A stretch of DNA of 24,827 nucleotides, from positions 1 to 24,827 of the IMG/VR virus record IMGVR_UViG_3300026078_000086; one strand, written 5' to 3'. The position numbers and the translations under genes were made by a program. This document shows positions 1 to 7,884 of the stretch, piece after piece. The notes under the pieces were generated by a model. That model did no database searches. It was not told the DNA's origin and was given only the letters and a program-made list of their open reading frames with translations. This DNA is from a virus. How positions within the stretch are numbered: position 1 is the stretch's first letter; the number at the start of each line of letters is the position of its first letter.

Positions 1-19
1 GTTTTCGCATTTACCCCCG
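1..19. repeat. Terminal direct repeat, left copy
   Basis: The first 19 bases are identical to the last 19 bases (24809-24827). This is the usual mark of a circular assembly or a circularly permuted phage genome. It could also be a very short real terminal repeat. If the two copies are collapsed, the unique circle is 24808 bp. Confidence 0.9.
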
Positions 20-32
20 CTAGTCGCCAATA

Positions 33-617
33 GTGACAACGATGGCCCGCAAGGTGTGTCCAGGATGTGGGGAGTCTCGGCCTGTCGACGCGTTTGCGCG
101 AGATCGGAGCAGGCGGGATGGCCGGATGCGTTTGTGCCGTCTCTGCGATCGGATCCGGCATCGGCGCTACGTCGCGGAGCACCCGGAGGAGCATCGCGCT
201 GCGCAGGCCGAAGCTATGGCGCGGTGGAAGGCGAAGCAGCCGCCGAAGCCCCCGAAGCTGTGTCGCCGGTGCGGCGGGGTGGTGGAGGATCGCCGGCGGT
301 GGTATTGCTCGGATGAGTGTCTCGCCGCGGCTCGAGCGGCGAACCCGCACAAGTCGGGTCGGCGGAAGCCTCACACCGAGTCGGCGAGCCGGCGCGGCTA
401 TGGGCAGGAGCACAAGCGGCTGCGGGAGCGGTGGAAGCGGATCGTGGACGCCGGCGCCGCGGTGTGTCCTCGGTGCGGATTGTTGATCCTGCCGGGCGAG
501 CCGTGGGATCTCGGCCACGTCGACGGGAGCGCGAAGATGCTGTACCAGGGCGCGGAGCATCGACGCTGCAATCGGGCGACGAATCGGCGTCGAAGGTTGA
601 GTCTTCAGCAATGGTGA
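33..617 (+). CDS. HNH endonuclease with zinc ribbons, packaging-associated
   Basis: This 194-residue protein has three parts. The N-terminal zinc ribbon has CPGC near residue 10 and CRLC near residue 36. A second cysteine pair set has CRRC near 77 and a YCSDEC motif near 92. The C-terminal HNH nuclease has CPRC near 145, then the DLGH motif near 157, EHRRCNRAT near 174 and a basic tail. In HK97-like phages an HNH protein next to the large terminase works with it in cos cleavage, and that is the likely role here. GTG at 33 is taken as the start; ATG at 42 is an equally good choice, since neither has a clear ribosome site. The last 7 bases overlap the TerL start. No small terminase is recognisable nearby. 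Confidence 0.85.
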   Translation: MTTMARKVCPGCGESRPVDAFARDRSRRDGRMRLCRLCDRIRHRRYVAEHPEEHRAAQAEAMARWKAKQPPKPPKLCRRCGGVVEDRRRWYCSDECLAAARAANPHKSGRRKPHTESASRRGYGQEHKRLRERWKRIVDAGAAVCPRCGLLILPGEPWDLGHVDGSAKMLYQGAEHRRCNRATNRRRRLSLQQW

Positions 618-2089
618 AGCCTCGGATCGAGTGCGTCCCTGCCGGCGATCCCGGGTTGGCGAAGGAGGCGGTGAAGCTGGTGAAGCGTGCCGGTCTTCGC
701 CTCGACGATTGGCAGCGGTACGCGTTCGAGCGAGCTCTCTACACCGGCCCGGATGGGAAGTGGAGTGCGATGGAGGTCGGCGTGGATGTCGCGCGCCAGA
801 ACGGGAAGGGTGGAATCCTCGAGGCGCGAGCTCTCGCTGGGATCTTCGTGTTCGGTGAGCGGTTGATGATCCACTCGGCGCATCTCGTCGACACGTCGCT
901 TGAGGCGATGGAGCGGCTGCTGTGGTTGATCGAGGACATCCCCGAGTTCGATTCTCAGGTGAAGCGTGTCGTCAGGACGAACGGCCGCGAGGGGATCATC
1001 TTCCGGTCGGGGCAGCGGATCCGGTTCCGTACCCGGACGAAGGGCGGCGGCCGTGGATTCACGGCTGATTGTCTGCTGCTGGACGAGGCGATGTACTTGC
1101 CGGAAATGGTGATGGGCGCGTTGATTCCGACGTTGTCGGCGCGGCCGAATCCGCAGATCTGGTACACCGGCTCGGCTGTCGACCAGATGGTGCACGACCA
1201 CGGCACCGTCTTCGCTCGTGTCCGACGACGCGGGATGGCTCAGGAGAAGGGCGTCGCCTACTTCGAGTGGTCGGCGCCGTACGAGATCGACACCGTCTCG
1301 GAGCATCTCGACGACCGCGCTGCGTGGGTGGCGGCGAATCCGGCGATGGGGATCCGCATCAACGAGGAGTTCATCAAGACGGAGCGCAGGGCGATGGACA
1401 ACCGCACGTTCGCGGTCGAGCGGCTCGGCGTTGGCGACTGGCCGAACGATGAGGACATCGACGAGGCCATCTCGTGGGATCGGTGGCGCGAACTGGTCGA
1501 CCCTGAATCGGAGATGCTCGCTCCGATCTGCGTCGCGTTCGACGTGCCGCCGGCGCGCGACCGAGTCACCATCGTCGGCGCCGGCCTGCGGCCTGATGGG
1601 TTGACCCATTTTCAGACGATGGAGTACCGCGCCGGGACGGGATGGTTCGGGAACAGGATGGGCGAGCTCGTGTCGCGCTACAACGTCCACAGCATCTCGT
1701 ATGACCCTGGTTCGCCGGCCGCGAGTCTTGTCCGCCAGCTTGAGAACATGGGGTTGGAAGTCGAGAAGGTCGGAGCCCGTGATTACGCGTCGGCGTGCGG
1801 AGCGTTCCAGGACGCGGTGATGGAGGGCACGGTCAGGCACCACGGGACGGACGAGCTGGCGACGGCGGTGAAGAACGCTGCGACGCGGCCGCTAGGTGAT
1901 GCGTGGGCTTGGTCGCGGAAGAACAGTGCGGCTGACATCTCGCCGCTGGTGGCGGCGACGCTCGCGGTGTGGCAGGCGTCGGCGAACCTGACGAGCGTCT
2001 ATGACGAGCGGGGCGTCCTGTTTGTGGGCGGTTCCGAGCCGGAGGCGCCGGCGGGTCGTCTGGTGGACGGCGAGTGGGTGTCGGCGTAG
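611..2089 (+). CDS. terL: Terminase large subunit (TerL)
   Basis: This 492-residue packaging motor takes DNA into the prohead and cuts it. The ATPase domain shows a Walker A-like ARQNGKGG with K66, then LLLDEA (D158, E159) as Walker B with the catalytic Glu. The C-terminal RNase H-like nuclease carries acidic residues in AFDVP near residue 316, SYDPG near 364 and AADISP near 438. GKG instead of GKS/T occurs in actinophage terminases, so it need not mean loss of function. The frame is open upstream to 317, but that part is a shadow of the HNH gene. ATG at 611 overlaps the HNH stop and gives a family-typical start. It ends with TAG, and the same frame then runs on into the transglycosylase. Confidence 0.95.
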   Translation: MVKPRIECVPAGDPGLAKEAVKLVKRAGLRLDDWQRYAFERALYTGPDGKWSAMEVGVDVARQNGKGGILEARALAGIFVFGERLMIHSAHLVDTSLEAMERLLWLIEDIPEFDSQVKRVVRTNGREGIIFRSGQRIRFRTRTKGGGRGFTADCLLLDEAMYLPEMVMGALIPTLSARPNPQIWYTGSAVDQMVHDHGTVFARVRRRGMAQEKGVAYFEWSAPYEIDTVSEHLDDRAAWVAANPAMGIRINEEFIKTERRAMDNRTFAVERLGVGDWPNDEDIDEAISWDRWRELVDPESEMLAPICVAFDVPPARDRVTIVGAGLRPDGLTHFQTMEYRAGTGWFGNRMGELVSRYNVHSISYDPGSPAASLVRQLENMGLEVEKVGARDYASACGAFQDAVMEGTVRHHGTDELATAVKNAATRPLGDAWAWSRKNSAADISPLVAATLAVWQASANLTSVYDERGVLFVGGSEPEAPAGRLVDGEWVSA

Positions 2090-2094
2090 AAGTC

Positions 2095-2103
2095 TGCTAG
2101 CCT
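2095..2103 (+). promoter_or_regulatory. Possible extended -10 before the transglycosylase
   Basis: TGCTAGCCT fits an extended -10 (TG-N-TANNNT). It ends 7 bases before the ATC triplet at 2111, the same distance seen between the -10 and ATG of the regulator gene at 18882. This would suit a leaderless transcript. No -35 is evident. The assignment rests on pattern only. Confidence 0.35.
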
Positions 2104-2110
2104 GACGCGC

Positions 2111-2467
2111 ATCAGACGAGTCTTCGCCATTGGGCTGGCGATCGTCCTTCTCCTCACGGCCGCGCCGGCCAGCGCCCATAGCCGCTACTGGCACCGCACC
2201 CATCCATGGGTCGGGACGGGGTGGAAGAGCGACGCGTTGTGCGTGCACCGCTACGAGGGGTCGTGGACTGACCCCGACTCGCCGTACTACGGCGGGATGC
2301 AGATGGACGTCGCGTTCCAATCGTCGTATGGGCCGTGGATGCTCCACCACTTCGGCACCGCGGATCACTGGCCGGTGAACGGCCAGCTCTACGCGGCGTG
2401 GAAGGCGTGGAAGGCCAGGGGTTGGACTCCGTGGCCGAATACGGCGCGGATGTGCGGCCTGCTCTGA
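2111..2467 (+). CDS. Secreted Rpf-like transglycosylase, non-canonical start
   Basis: The mature part matches the transglycosylase-like / resuscitation-promoting-factor fold of Actinobacteria: CVHRYEG with the expected catalytic Glu (residue 49), then YYGGMQMD, a WPVNGQ segment, and WPNTARMCG at the end. Upstream in frame is a typical signal peptide: basic RR, the hydrophobic run VFAIGLAIVLLL, then APASA. The first in-frame ATG/GTG/TTG after TerL is TTG at 2237, which would remove the signal peptide. The most natural start is ATC at 2111, which looks like ATG with one base changed; CTG at 2102 is another option. Length from 2111 is 118 residues. The role is probably cutting host peptidoglycan. 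It sits alone between terminase and portal, as a moron gene would. Domain confidence is high; start confidence is low. Confidence 0.75.
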   Translation: MRRVFAIGLAIVLLLTAAPASAHSRYWHRTHPWVGTGWKSDALCVHRYEGSWTDPDSPYYGGMQMDVAFQSSYGPWMLHHFGTADHWPVNGQLYAAWKAWKARGWTPWPNTARMCGLL

Positions 2468-2492
2468 AGCCTGTCCGTCCGAAGGCTTGTGG

Positions 2493-2498
2493 CATAAT
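2493..2498 (+). promoter_or_regulatory. -10-like CATAAT just upstream of the portal gene
   Basis: CATAAT is a good -10 hexamer in a GC-rich gap (2468-2507). It lies 9 bases before the portal ATG at 2508, so transcription would begin at or next to the start codon. No strong -35 is seen; CTGTCC at 2471-2476 is a weak candidate. A similar string (TACAATCATCTC) occurs at 10060-10071 in the tail module. Confidence 0.5.
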
Positions 2499-2507
2499 CA
2501 TCTCCCG

Positions 2508-3755
2508 ATGCAGTGGCCCTGGAGTCGGGAGAATCGCCAATCCTCGTTGAGCGAGCCGAACCAGGACGCCATCGCCCTCCTCGGCGGCCAACGAGTCATC
2601 AGCGGCGAACGCGTCGACGTTACGTCCTCGCTCGCGATCGCGGATGTCTTCGCTGCCGTCACGACGATCACCGAAACCATCGCCACCTTGCCGATGAAGG
2701 TGTATCGACAGGTCGGCGTCGACGTCGTCGAGACGCCCGACCATCGCGCCGCGTCGATGCTCGGCCAGGCGCCGAACAGCATCCAGCCGGCGCACCGGTT
2801 CTGGTCGACGATCGCCGGCCATCTCCTCTTGTGGGGGAACGCGTTCGTGGAGAAGCTCCGCGACGCGAACGGCCTTGTCAGCGAGCTCTACATCATCCAT
2901 CCATCCTGCGTCCGCATCGAGTACAACCAGGCGCTCCGGCAGAAGCGGTACGTCGTCACCGACGAGTACGGCCTGACCGAGACGGCGCTCTCGGACGACC
3001 GCGTCCTGCACATCTACGGCTACTCGCATGACGGGATCTGCGGGATGAGCCCGATCACTCAGACCAGGCAGCAGCTCGGCCTTGCGAAGGCGCGGGAGCG
3101 GTTTGAGGGCGAGGTCTACGCCAACAAGCCGTTCATCACAGGATGGATCGGCCATCCCGGCCAGATGAAGGACACCGTGAAGCTCGACGAGTCTTGGACG
3201 GCGCGCTACGGCGGCGGCGACCGCGGCATCTTCGGCAAGTCGCAGCGGCACGGAACGCCAGTGCTCGAGGAAGGCGCAAGCTTCAACCAGGTCACCGCTC
3301 CGCTCGCCGACATGGAGTTCGTCGCATCGATGCAACTCTCCAAAGTCACGATCGCCAGCATCTTCCACCTGCCGCCGGCGTATATCGGCGGCTCGGTCGG
3401 CGACTCGCTGACCTACATGACGACTGAGGGCAACCAGATCCAACTCGCCCGCCAGGCGATCACCCCCGTCACGACGAACATCCAGAAGTTCGTCGGCGCC
3501 GACCGCGGCATCTTCCCGTTCCCGAGCTGGTACCCCGAGTTCTCGCTCGCAGCGTTGATGCGGGGCGACAGCGCTGCTCGAGCGGCTTTCTACAAGGCGA
3601 TGACGGACGTGAACGCGATCGTGCCGAACGAGATCCGCGGCCTCGAGAACATGCCGCCTCTCCCTGGAGGCGACACCGTGGCGCCGGCGGCCGCGCCTCC
3701 GAGCCTGCCCGCTCCGGCGGCTGCCGACGCCACCACTCCAGGAGCGACGCCATGA
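2508..3755 (+). CDS. Portal protein, HK97 family
   Basis: This 415-residue protein forms the dodecameric DNA channel at the capsid vertex. Family features include the N-terminal segment with ITETIATLP, GNAFVEKL near residue 110, the HIYGYSHDGICGMSPI region, and the C-terminal IFHLPPAYIG with EGNQIQLARQAITP. The C-terminus ends in a Pro/Ala-rich tail, as in many relatives. ATG at 2508 is chosen; a TTG 21 bases upstream lies inside the putative promoter. The stop overlaps the protease start by ATGA at 3752-3755, so the two genes are probably translationally coupled. Confidence 0.93.
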   Translation: MQWPWSRENRQSSLSEPNQDAIALLGGQRVISGERVDVTSSLAIADVFAAVTTITETIATLPMKVYRQVGVDVVETPDHRAASMLGQAPNSIQPAHRFWSTIAGHLLLWGNAFVEKLRDANGLVSELYIIHPSCVRIEYNQALRQKRYVVTDEYGLTETALSDDRVLHIYGYSHDGICGMSPITQTRQQLGLAKARERFEGEVYANKPFITGWIGHPGQMKDTVKLDESWTARYGGGDRGIFGKSQRHGTPVLEEGASFNQVTAPLADMEFVASMQLSKVTIASIFHLPPAYIGGSVGDSLTYMTTEGNQIQLARQAITPVTTNIQKFVGADRGIFPFPSWYPEFSLAALMRGDSAARAAFYKAMTDVNAIVPNEIRGLENMPPLPGGDTVAPAAAPPSLPAPAAADATTPGATP

Positions 3756-4456
3756 GCGAACTCTTCCTCCAGGTCATGCGCCAGGCGAGCCTCGTCGACG
3801 CCGAGTTGAAAGGCCGGAACTTCCGCGGCTACGCAGCCATCTTCGACGCTCCCTGGAACGATGGACTGACCGTCAAGCATGGCTACATAGAGCGGATCGC
3901 CCGCGGCGCGTTCCGCAAGGCTCTGGCCGCGAAGGAGAACGTCCCGATGCTGCTCGGCCACGACCGGAACATGGTGCTCGGCACCACGAAAAGCGGGAAC
4001 GTCAAGATCAGCGAGGAGCCGAAGGGCCTACTCGTCGACGCGAAACTGCCCGACAACGGCCTCGGCGACTATGCCCGGTCGATGATCGAAGCCGGCGACC
4101 TCCAGGGCATGAGCGTCGGCATGAGACTCAACCAGCGCGCCGACGTCGAACGGAGCCGCAGCGGGGAAGGAATCCCCGTTATGACGATCCGCAACGCACG
4201 CAAACTCTTGGACGTCTCGTTGACGTGGGAGCCAGCCTATCTGGACACTACTGTAGAGTTACGGTCGCAAGGATTCGTCGCTCTCCCATTGCAGGAAAAC
4301 GGCCAGGGCGTGGAGACGCAGCCGGTCGATAGCGGCAATGGAGAATCTCCCGACGAGGAGACGACTTGGCAGATGGATCTACCTGCCGAGCCGAAAAACC
4401 AGCCATACGTTCCCTGGTGGGAACTCTTGGCGAGGAGCCTCGAGAAGGAGTTCTAG
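3752..4456 (+). CDS. Prohead maturation protease (U35/HK97 family)
   Basis: This 234-residue protein is the serine protease that trims capsid and scaffold sequences inside the prohead. FRGYAAIFD near residue 25 and HGYIERIARGAF are typical of the family. The likely catalytic His is in LLGHD (H70) and the Ser in GMSVGM (S121). The conserved core ends near residue 170 (WEPAYLDT); the last 60 residues are Gln/Pro/Glu-rich and may serve in assembly. It follows the portal with a 4-base overlap and precedes the capsid gene by one base, so all three should be expressed together. Confidence 0.92.
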   Translation: MSELFLQVMRQASLVDAELKGRNFRGYAAIFDAPWNDGLTVKHGYIERIARGAFRKALAAKENVPMLLGHDRNMVLGTTKSGNVKISEEPKGLLVDAKLPDNGLGDYARSMIEAGDLQGMSVGMRLNQRADVERSRSGEGIPVMTIRNARKLLDVSLTWEPAYLDTTVELRSQGFVALPLQENGQGVETQPVDSGNGESPDEETTWQMDLPAEPKNQPYVPWWELLARSLEKEF

Positions 4457-4457
4457 G

Positions 4458-5714
4458 ATGAGACGCGACGAAGTGGAGCGGCTGCACGAGCAGCTGAAGC
4501 TCCTGACGACCGAGCTCCGCACCGCCGGCCAGGCGGCTGAGGAGTGGAAGAAGGAGAATCACGAGTACGAGTACCGCGCTGAGGATCAGGCGGCGCTCGA
4601 CAAGATCTCGAACGAGATGCTGTCGATCCAGCGGAGTCTTCAGACGCATCAGAAGATCGAGACGCTCGCGACGTGGCAGCCCGAAGACGCCCACACCATC
4701 GACTCTATGGATCGGCCGACGACGCTGAACGCGTACCGCTCCGAGAACGCTGCCCTCCCGGCCAGCGACCTCCCCGACGTGCGCCGCAGCGTCTACAAGT
4801 GGATCGTGGAAGGCAAGGAGTCGCTTGACTCGGACGAGTACCGCGTACTGTCGAAGGCGGCGTCTGGTGGCGGCTTCTTCGTGCCGACCGACCTCGCAGA
4901 CGCAGTCGTCCGCGCCCTCCGGTTCCTGCCGGGCGGCGTCGGCACGCTGGGCCGGACGCTCACGACGAGCACCGGCGACCTGATCAACATTCCGCTGAAC
5001 CTGACGCACGGCTCGGCGGCGTGGATCGCAGAGTCGGGCGCCTACACGCCTTCGGACGAGACGATCACGAACGGGACGCTCAGCGCGTTCAAGGCCGGCA
5101 CGAAGATCATCGTGTCGGAAGAGCTCCTGACCGACTCGGCGTTCGACCTGACCGCGTTTCTCGGCCAGGAGTTCGGCGAGCGGATCGGTGCTCTCGCCGA
5201 AGCCGCGTACATCAGCGGTAACGGCACAGGCCAGCCGACCGGCATCCTCGACGCCGCGTCGTCGGTCACGATCTCGACGCTCCCCGCCGGCTACGTCACG
5301 ACGCTGGCATGGGCCGGCCTCGCTACCGGCATCTTCTCGGTGCCGGCACAGTACCGCGAGAACATGTCGATCCTCGCCAGCGACTCTCTCTGGGTCAAGC
5401 TGGTCAGCACCGTCGACTCGACTGGTCAGCCGCTCTGGAACCCAGGCGTCGCCAGTGGCGCGCCCGCGACGTTCGCGGGGATCCCCGTCTACACGCACCC
5501 CAACCTCGCAGCCGTCGGCGCGAACGCGAAGAGCATGATCGTCGGCGACTTCTCCAGGGGTTACTGGATCCGCCGCGTCAACGGGATGTTCATGCAGCGC
5601 CAGAACGAGCTCCACAGCGACAACGGCCAGGTCGGTTTCCGCGCGTACCTCCGTCTCGACGGCAAGGTCGTGCTCGCCGACGCACTCCGCATCGTGGCCT
5701 TCGCGGCTACCTGA
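4458..5714 (+). CDS. Major capsid protein, HK97 fold
   Basis: This 418-residue shell protein has an N-terminal coiled-coil delta domain (about residues 1-75, rich in Glu/Lys/Leu) that should act as scaffold and be removed by the upstream protease. The HK97-fold body follows: LSKAASGGGFFVPTDLA near residue 131, the E-loop region, ISGNGTGQPTGIL near 252, and the C-terminal GFRAYLRLDGKVV. The start at 4458 has a strong ribosome site (GAGAAGGAG, 4442-4450) at good spacing. The frame is open upstream to 4338, but that part duplicates the protease gene. Confidence 0.95.
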   Translation: MRRDEVERLHEQLKLLTTELRTAGQAAEEWKKENHEYEYRAEDQAALDKISNEMLSIQRSLQTHQKIETLATWQPEDAHTIDSMDRPTTLNAYRSENAALPASDLPDVRRSVYKWIVEGKESLDSDEYRVLSKAASGGGFFVPTDLADAVVRALRFLPGGVGTLGRTLTTSTGDLINIPLNLTHGSAAWIAESGAYTPSDETITNGTLSAFKAGTKIIVSEELLTDSAFDLTAFLGQEFGERIGALAEAAYISGNGTGQPTGILDAASSVTISTLPAGYVTTLAWAGLATGIFSVPAQYRENMSILASDSLWVKLVSTVDSTGQPLWNPGVASGAPATFAGIPVYTHPNLAAVGANAKSMIVGDFSRGYWIRRVNGMFMQRQNELHSDNGQVGFRAYLRLDGKVVLADALRIVAFAAT

Positions 5715-5728
5715 ATCGAGGAAGGAAC

Positions 5729-6037
5729 ATGGCAGACAGCAAAGGTAAGATCGAGGAGCACGAGGTTGGAGTGGCCGTCACTTCGACGACGAAGGAGACG
5801 CCCCACCCCGCCGACGAGTCGTCGGCGCCGGGCCCGTACGACGGCCTGAAGGCGAATCGGCCGCCGGTGTCTACGGATCGGCCGGACGTGCCGATCGCGC
5901 AGTCGCTGGTCGAGGGTGCGGGTGCGCCGCAGCCGGCCGAGTTCGACGTGTCGACGTACGTCGCTCCGAACGCGTACGTGACGGCCGCCGACAAGGACAA
6001 CCTCGCGCCCGTCGAGGGCGAGAAGGCCAGCAAGTGA
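5729..6037 (+). CDS. Unassigned small protein after the capsid gene
   Basis: This 102-residue protein is acidic and Pro/Ala-rich with little predicted hydrophobic core; not recognised as a family. ATG at 5729 is preceded by GAGGAAGGAAC, a strong ribosome site, which sets the start and suggests high expression like the capsid gene. Its place directly behind the major capsid gene fits a head-decoration or neck-accessory protein, but no domain supports that. The stop overlaps the next GTG. Confidence 0.7.
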   Translation: MADSKGKIEEHEVGVAVTSTTKETPHPADESSAPGPYDGLKANRPPVSTDRPDVPIAQSLVEGAGAPQPAEFDVSTYVAPNAYVTAADKDNLAPVEGEKASK

Positions 6038-6183
6038 ACGACACGCCGTCCAGCACCGGAGAGACTGCCCGTCCCGCGGTGCTGGACGGCGTCACCCAAG
6101 ACGACGGCGGGAACGTCACCATCACCGCTCCCGCGGCCGTCGCGATCGTCGAGATCCTGACTGACGGAGATCCGGAGGATTAG
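6034..6183 (+). CDS. Small hypothetical protein, 49 residues
   Basis: GTG at 6034 overlaps the previous stop (GTGA), and its TAG at 6181-6183 overlaps the next GTG (TAGTG). This is the exact spacing style used across the genome and is the main support. The product is acidic with an Ala/Val/Ile-rich stretch (ITAPAAVAIVEIL). Function is unknown; it lies in the virion structural block. Confidence 0.55.
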   Translation: MNDTPSSTGETARPAVLDGVTQDDGGNVTITAPAAVAIVEILTDGDPED

Positions 6184-6632
6184 TGGCCGTCACCGCCTTC
6201 ATGTACCCGATGTTCTTCTCGACGACGTGGAACAAAGAGGCCGACATCGACACCGACACGATCAAGTGTGCCCTGTCGAACACCGCCTACACGTACGCCG
6301 CCACCCACAAGTATTTCGACGCGACGCCGTTCACGACGGCATGGACGGAACTCGGCACCGCGAACGGCTACACCGCCGGCGGCGTCACCCTCACCAGCCC
6401 GACGATCACGAACGGCCAGACGACCTCGTGGACAGCGTCGAACGCGGTGTGGACAGCTTCGGGCGCCGGCATCAGTGCCACGTCGGCGGTCGTCTACGAC
6501 TCGACTCCAGGCGCCGGCGTCAAGCCGCTCATCTCGTATGTCTTGTTCGGTGGGACGGTGACAGCCGCAGCCGGAGCGACGCTGACGATCGCGTGGAACG
6601 CGTCCGGCATCATCTCGGTAGTGGTGGCGTAG
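6183..6632 (+). CDS. Putative virion structural protein
   Basis: This 149-residue Thr/Ala/Gly-rich, beta-type protein has a repeated-looking pattern of short hydrophobic strands (GVTLTSPTI, AVVYDSTPG, LTIAWNASG). The early DTDTIKCALSNTAY segment resembles openings seen in many uncharacterised phage structural proteins. It is coupled to the upstream 49-residue gene by TAGTG. Its position between capsid and connector suggests a head or neck decoration protein. That role is inferred from position only. Confidence 0.7.
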   Translation: MAVTAFMYPMFFSTTWNKEADIDTDTIKCALSNTAYTYAATHKYFDATPFTTAWTELGTANGYTAGGVTLTSPTITNGQTTSWTASNAVWTASGAGISATSAVVYDSTPGAGVKPLISYVLFGGTVTAAAGATLTIAWNASGIISVVVA

Positions 6633-6633
6633 C

Positions 6634-7107
6634 ATGGCTAGCACCTACGTCGCGATGAACACGGTGTTCGCCGCGACGGCGGGCGCGAAGACCGCGCTCA
6701 ACCTGATCGCTGGCGCGAACCAGCCAGTCCAGATCATCGAGTGGGGCGTCAGCTTCGACGGCGTCACCTCCTCGGCGGTGCCGGCGACGGTGAACCTGTG
6801 CCAGTCGACGCAGGCGACAGCGGGCACGTCGGCGGGGTCGATCCCGGCGATTGTACAGACGAAGGGCCGTGCGATCACGGCGCAGATGACGACTGGCCAC
6901 AACTACACCGCCGAACCGACCGCGCTGACGATCATCGAACAGGTCTTCGTCCCCCAATACAACGGGATCTACGTCCGGTCGTACACGCCGGGCGACGGGC
7001 CAGACACCGACCTCTCTGGCGGGACGGTGAAGGCCCTCGCGATCCGCGTGAACGTGTCCGCGAACGTGAACGTCCTCGCCTATGCGCGGTTCGTGATCGA
7101 CTGGTAG
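6634..7107 (+). CDS. Putative virion structural protein
   Basis: This 157-residue beta-rich protein has a hydrophobic, Thr/Val-rich body (NQPVQIIEWGVSF, VKALAIRVNVSANVNVLAY). It starts right after the previous stop without an obvious ribosome site, so it is probably translated by coupling. The compact beta-rich sequence and short length resemble phage capsid- or tail-decorating proteins. No catalytic motif is visible. Family not identified. Confidence 0.7.
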   Translation: MASTYVAMNTVFAATAGAKTALNLIAGANQPVQIIEWGVSFDGVTSSAVPATVNLCQSTQATAGTSAGSIPAIVQTKGRAITAQMTTGHNYTAEPTALTIIEQVFVPQYNGIYVRSYTPGDGPDTDLSGGTVKALAIRVNVSANVNVLAYARFVIDW

Positions 7108-7113
7108 CCAGGG

Positions 7114-7884
7114 ATGGTTGCCAGTTTCGTCGTAGACCTGTTCACACCCGTCTCAGATGTGACGTCGGCGACGACGATGACAGCGACGACGGCCGTTACG
7201 GTCGCGGCTCAGGATAGCGCCATCCTCAGCGCCGGCGCTCGTGGCGGCACGTCGACCGCTCAGAGCTGCTCATTGTCAGGGTTGCCCGGCGATGCTGTCG
7301 TGGAGAAGTCTCCGGACAGGTCTTCGACTGGTTCGCCTGCTATCCAGATGTTCCGCGTCTACTTCCCCACGGGGATGGCTTCTGGAACCGTCATCACGTT
7401 CACGTGGACTCAGTCGGCGACGCGGAAGAACGCTGCCGGCCAGGTCATCACCAGCCTCGCGAACTCGAACGGGATCTGGCAGACCGCGAGCCCCGGCGGC
7501 ACCGCGAACCTGACGGCGGGGACGACGGCGGCGACGACGACGACGACGGGCTGGCACGCCGCGGCGTGGGCGTACAACTCGACGGTCAGCACGAACACCG
7601 TCACGCCCGGTTCTGACGTTGGCGGGACGATGACGGAACGCGCGGACATCCACGCCGGCGCCTCCACGTTCCACTATCTCTACGTTGAGGATCGCCCCGT
7701 CACGGCGTCGACGAGTGGTGAGACGGCGACAGCGACGATCAACGCTGCAGCAGCGTCGAGCGTCGGCGCTCAAGGCGTTTGGGATGGCGCCGCCGCGGTC
7801 GTCGCGCCGCAGAGGAACCAGCGGTTTAGGGGCACGGCGTACCCGACGCGACCGGCTATCGCTCCGCTGATCGGTTGGCGCTAG
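7114..7884 (+). CDS. Putative virion structural protein, Thr/Ala/Ser-rich
   Basis: This 256-residue low-complexity protein is rich in Thr, Ala, Ser and Gly, with a run of Thr near residue 145. The strand-like segments (QMFRVYFPTG, VITFTWTQSA, TFHYLYVEDRP) suggest a beta-sandwich such as those in virion surface or fibre proteins. A short AGGG lies before ATG 7114. The stop directly abuts the start of the repeat protein. The role is inferred from composition and position. Confidence 0.65.
   Translation: MVASFVVDLFTPVSDVTSATTMTATTAVTVAAQDSAILSAGARGGTSTAQSCSLSGLPGDAVVEKSPDRSSTGSPAIQMFRVYFPTGMASGTVITFTWTQSATRKNAAGQVITSLANSNGIWQTASPGGTANLTAGTTAATTTTTGWHAAAWAYNSTVSTNTVTPGSDVGGTMTERADIHAGASTFHYLYVEDRPVTASTSGETATATINAAAASSVGAQGVWDGAAAVVAPQRNQRFRGTAYPTRPAIAPLIGWR

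Noticed and set aside
605-1843. Long minus-strand open frame of 412 codons across the TerL gene
   Set aside because: It is a shadow caused by high GC third positions. The protein is Arg/His-rich without any fold-like pattern, and TerL is unambiguous on the + strand.
2237-2467. TTG at 2237 as the transglycosylase start
   Set aside because: It would cut off a clear in-frame signal peptide and begin just before the catalytic Glu segment.
2154-3443. Minus-strand open frame of 429 codons across the transglycosylase and portal genes
   Set aside because: Same cause: it mirrors strong + strand genes with recognised motifs and shows no motif of its own.
4248-5615. Minus-strand frame of 455 codons across the capsid gene
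   Set aside because: Arg/Asp/Val-rich shadow; the capsid gene is clear on the + strand.
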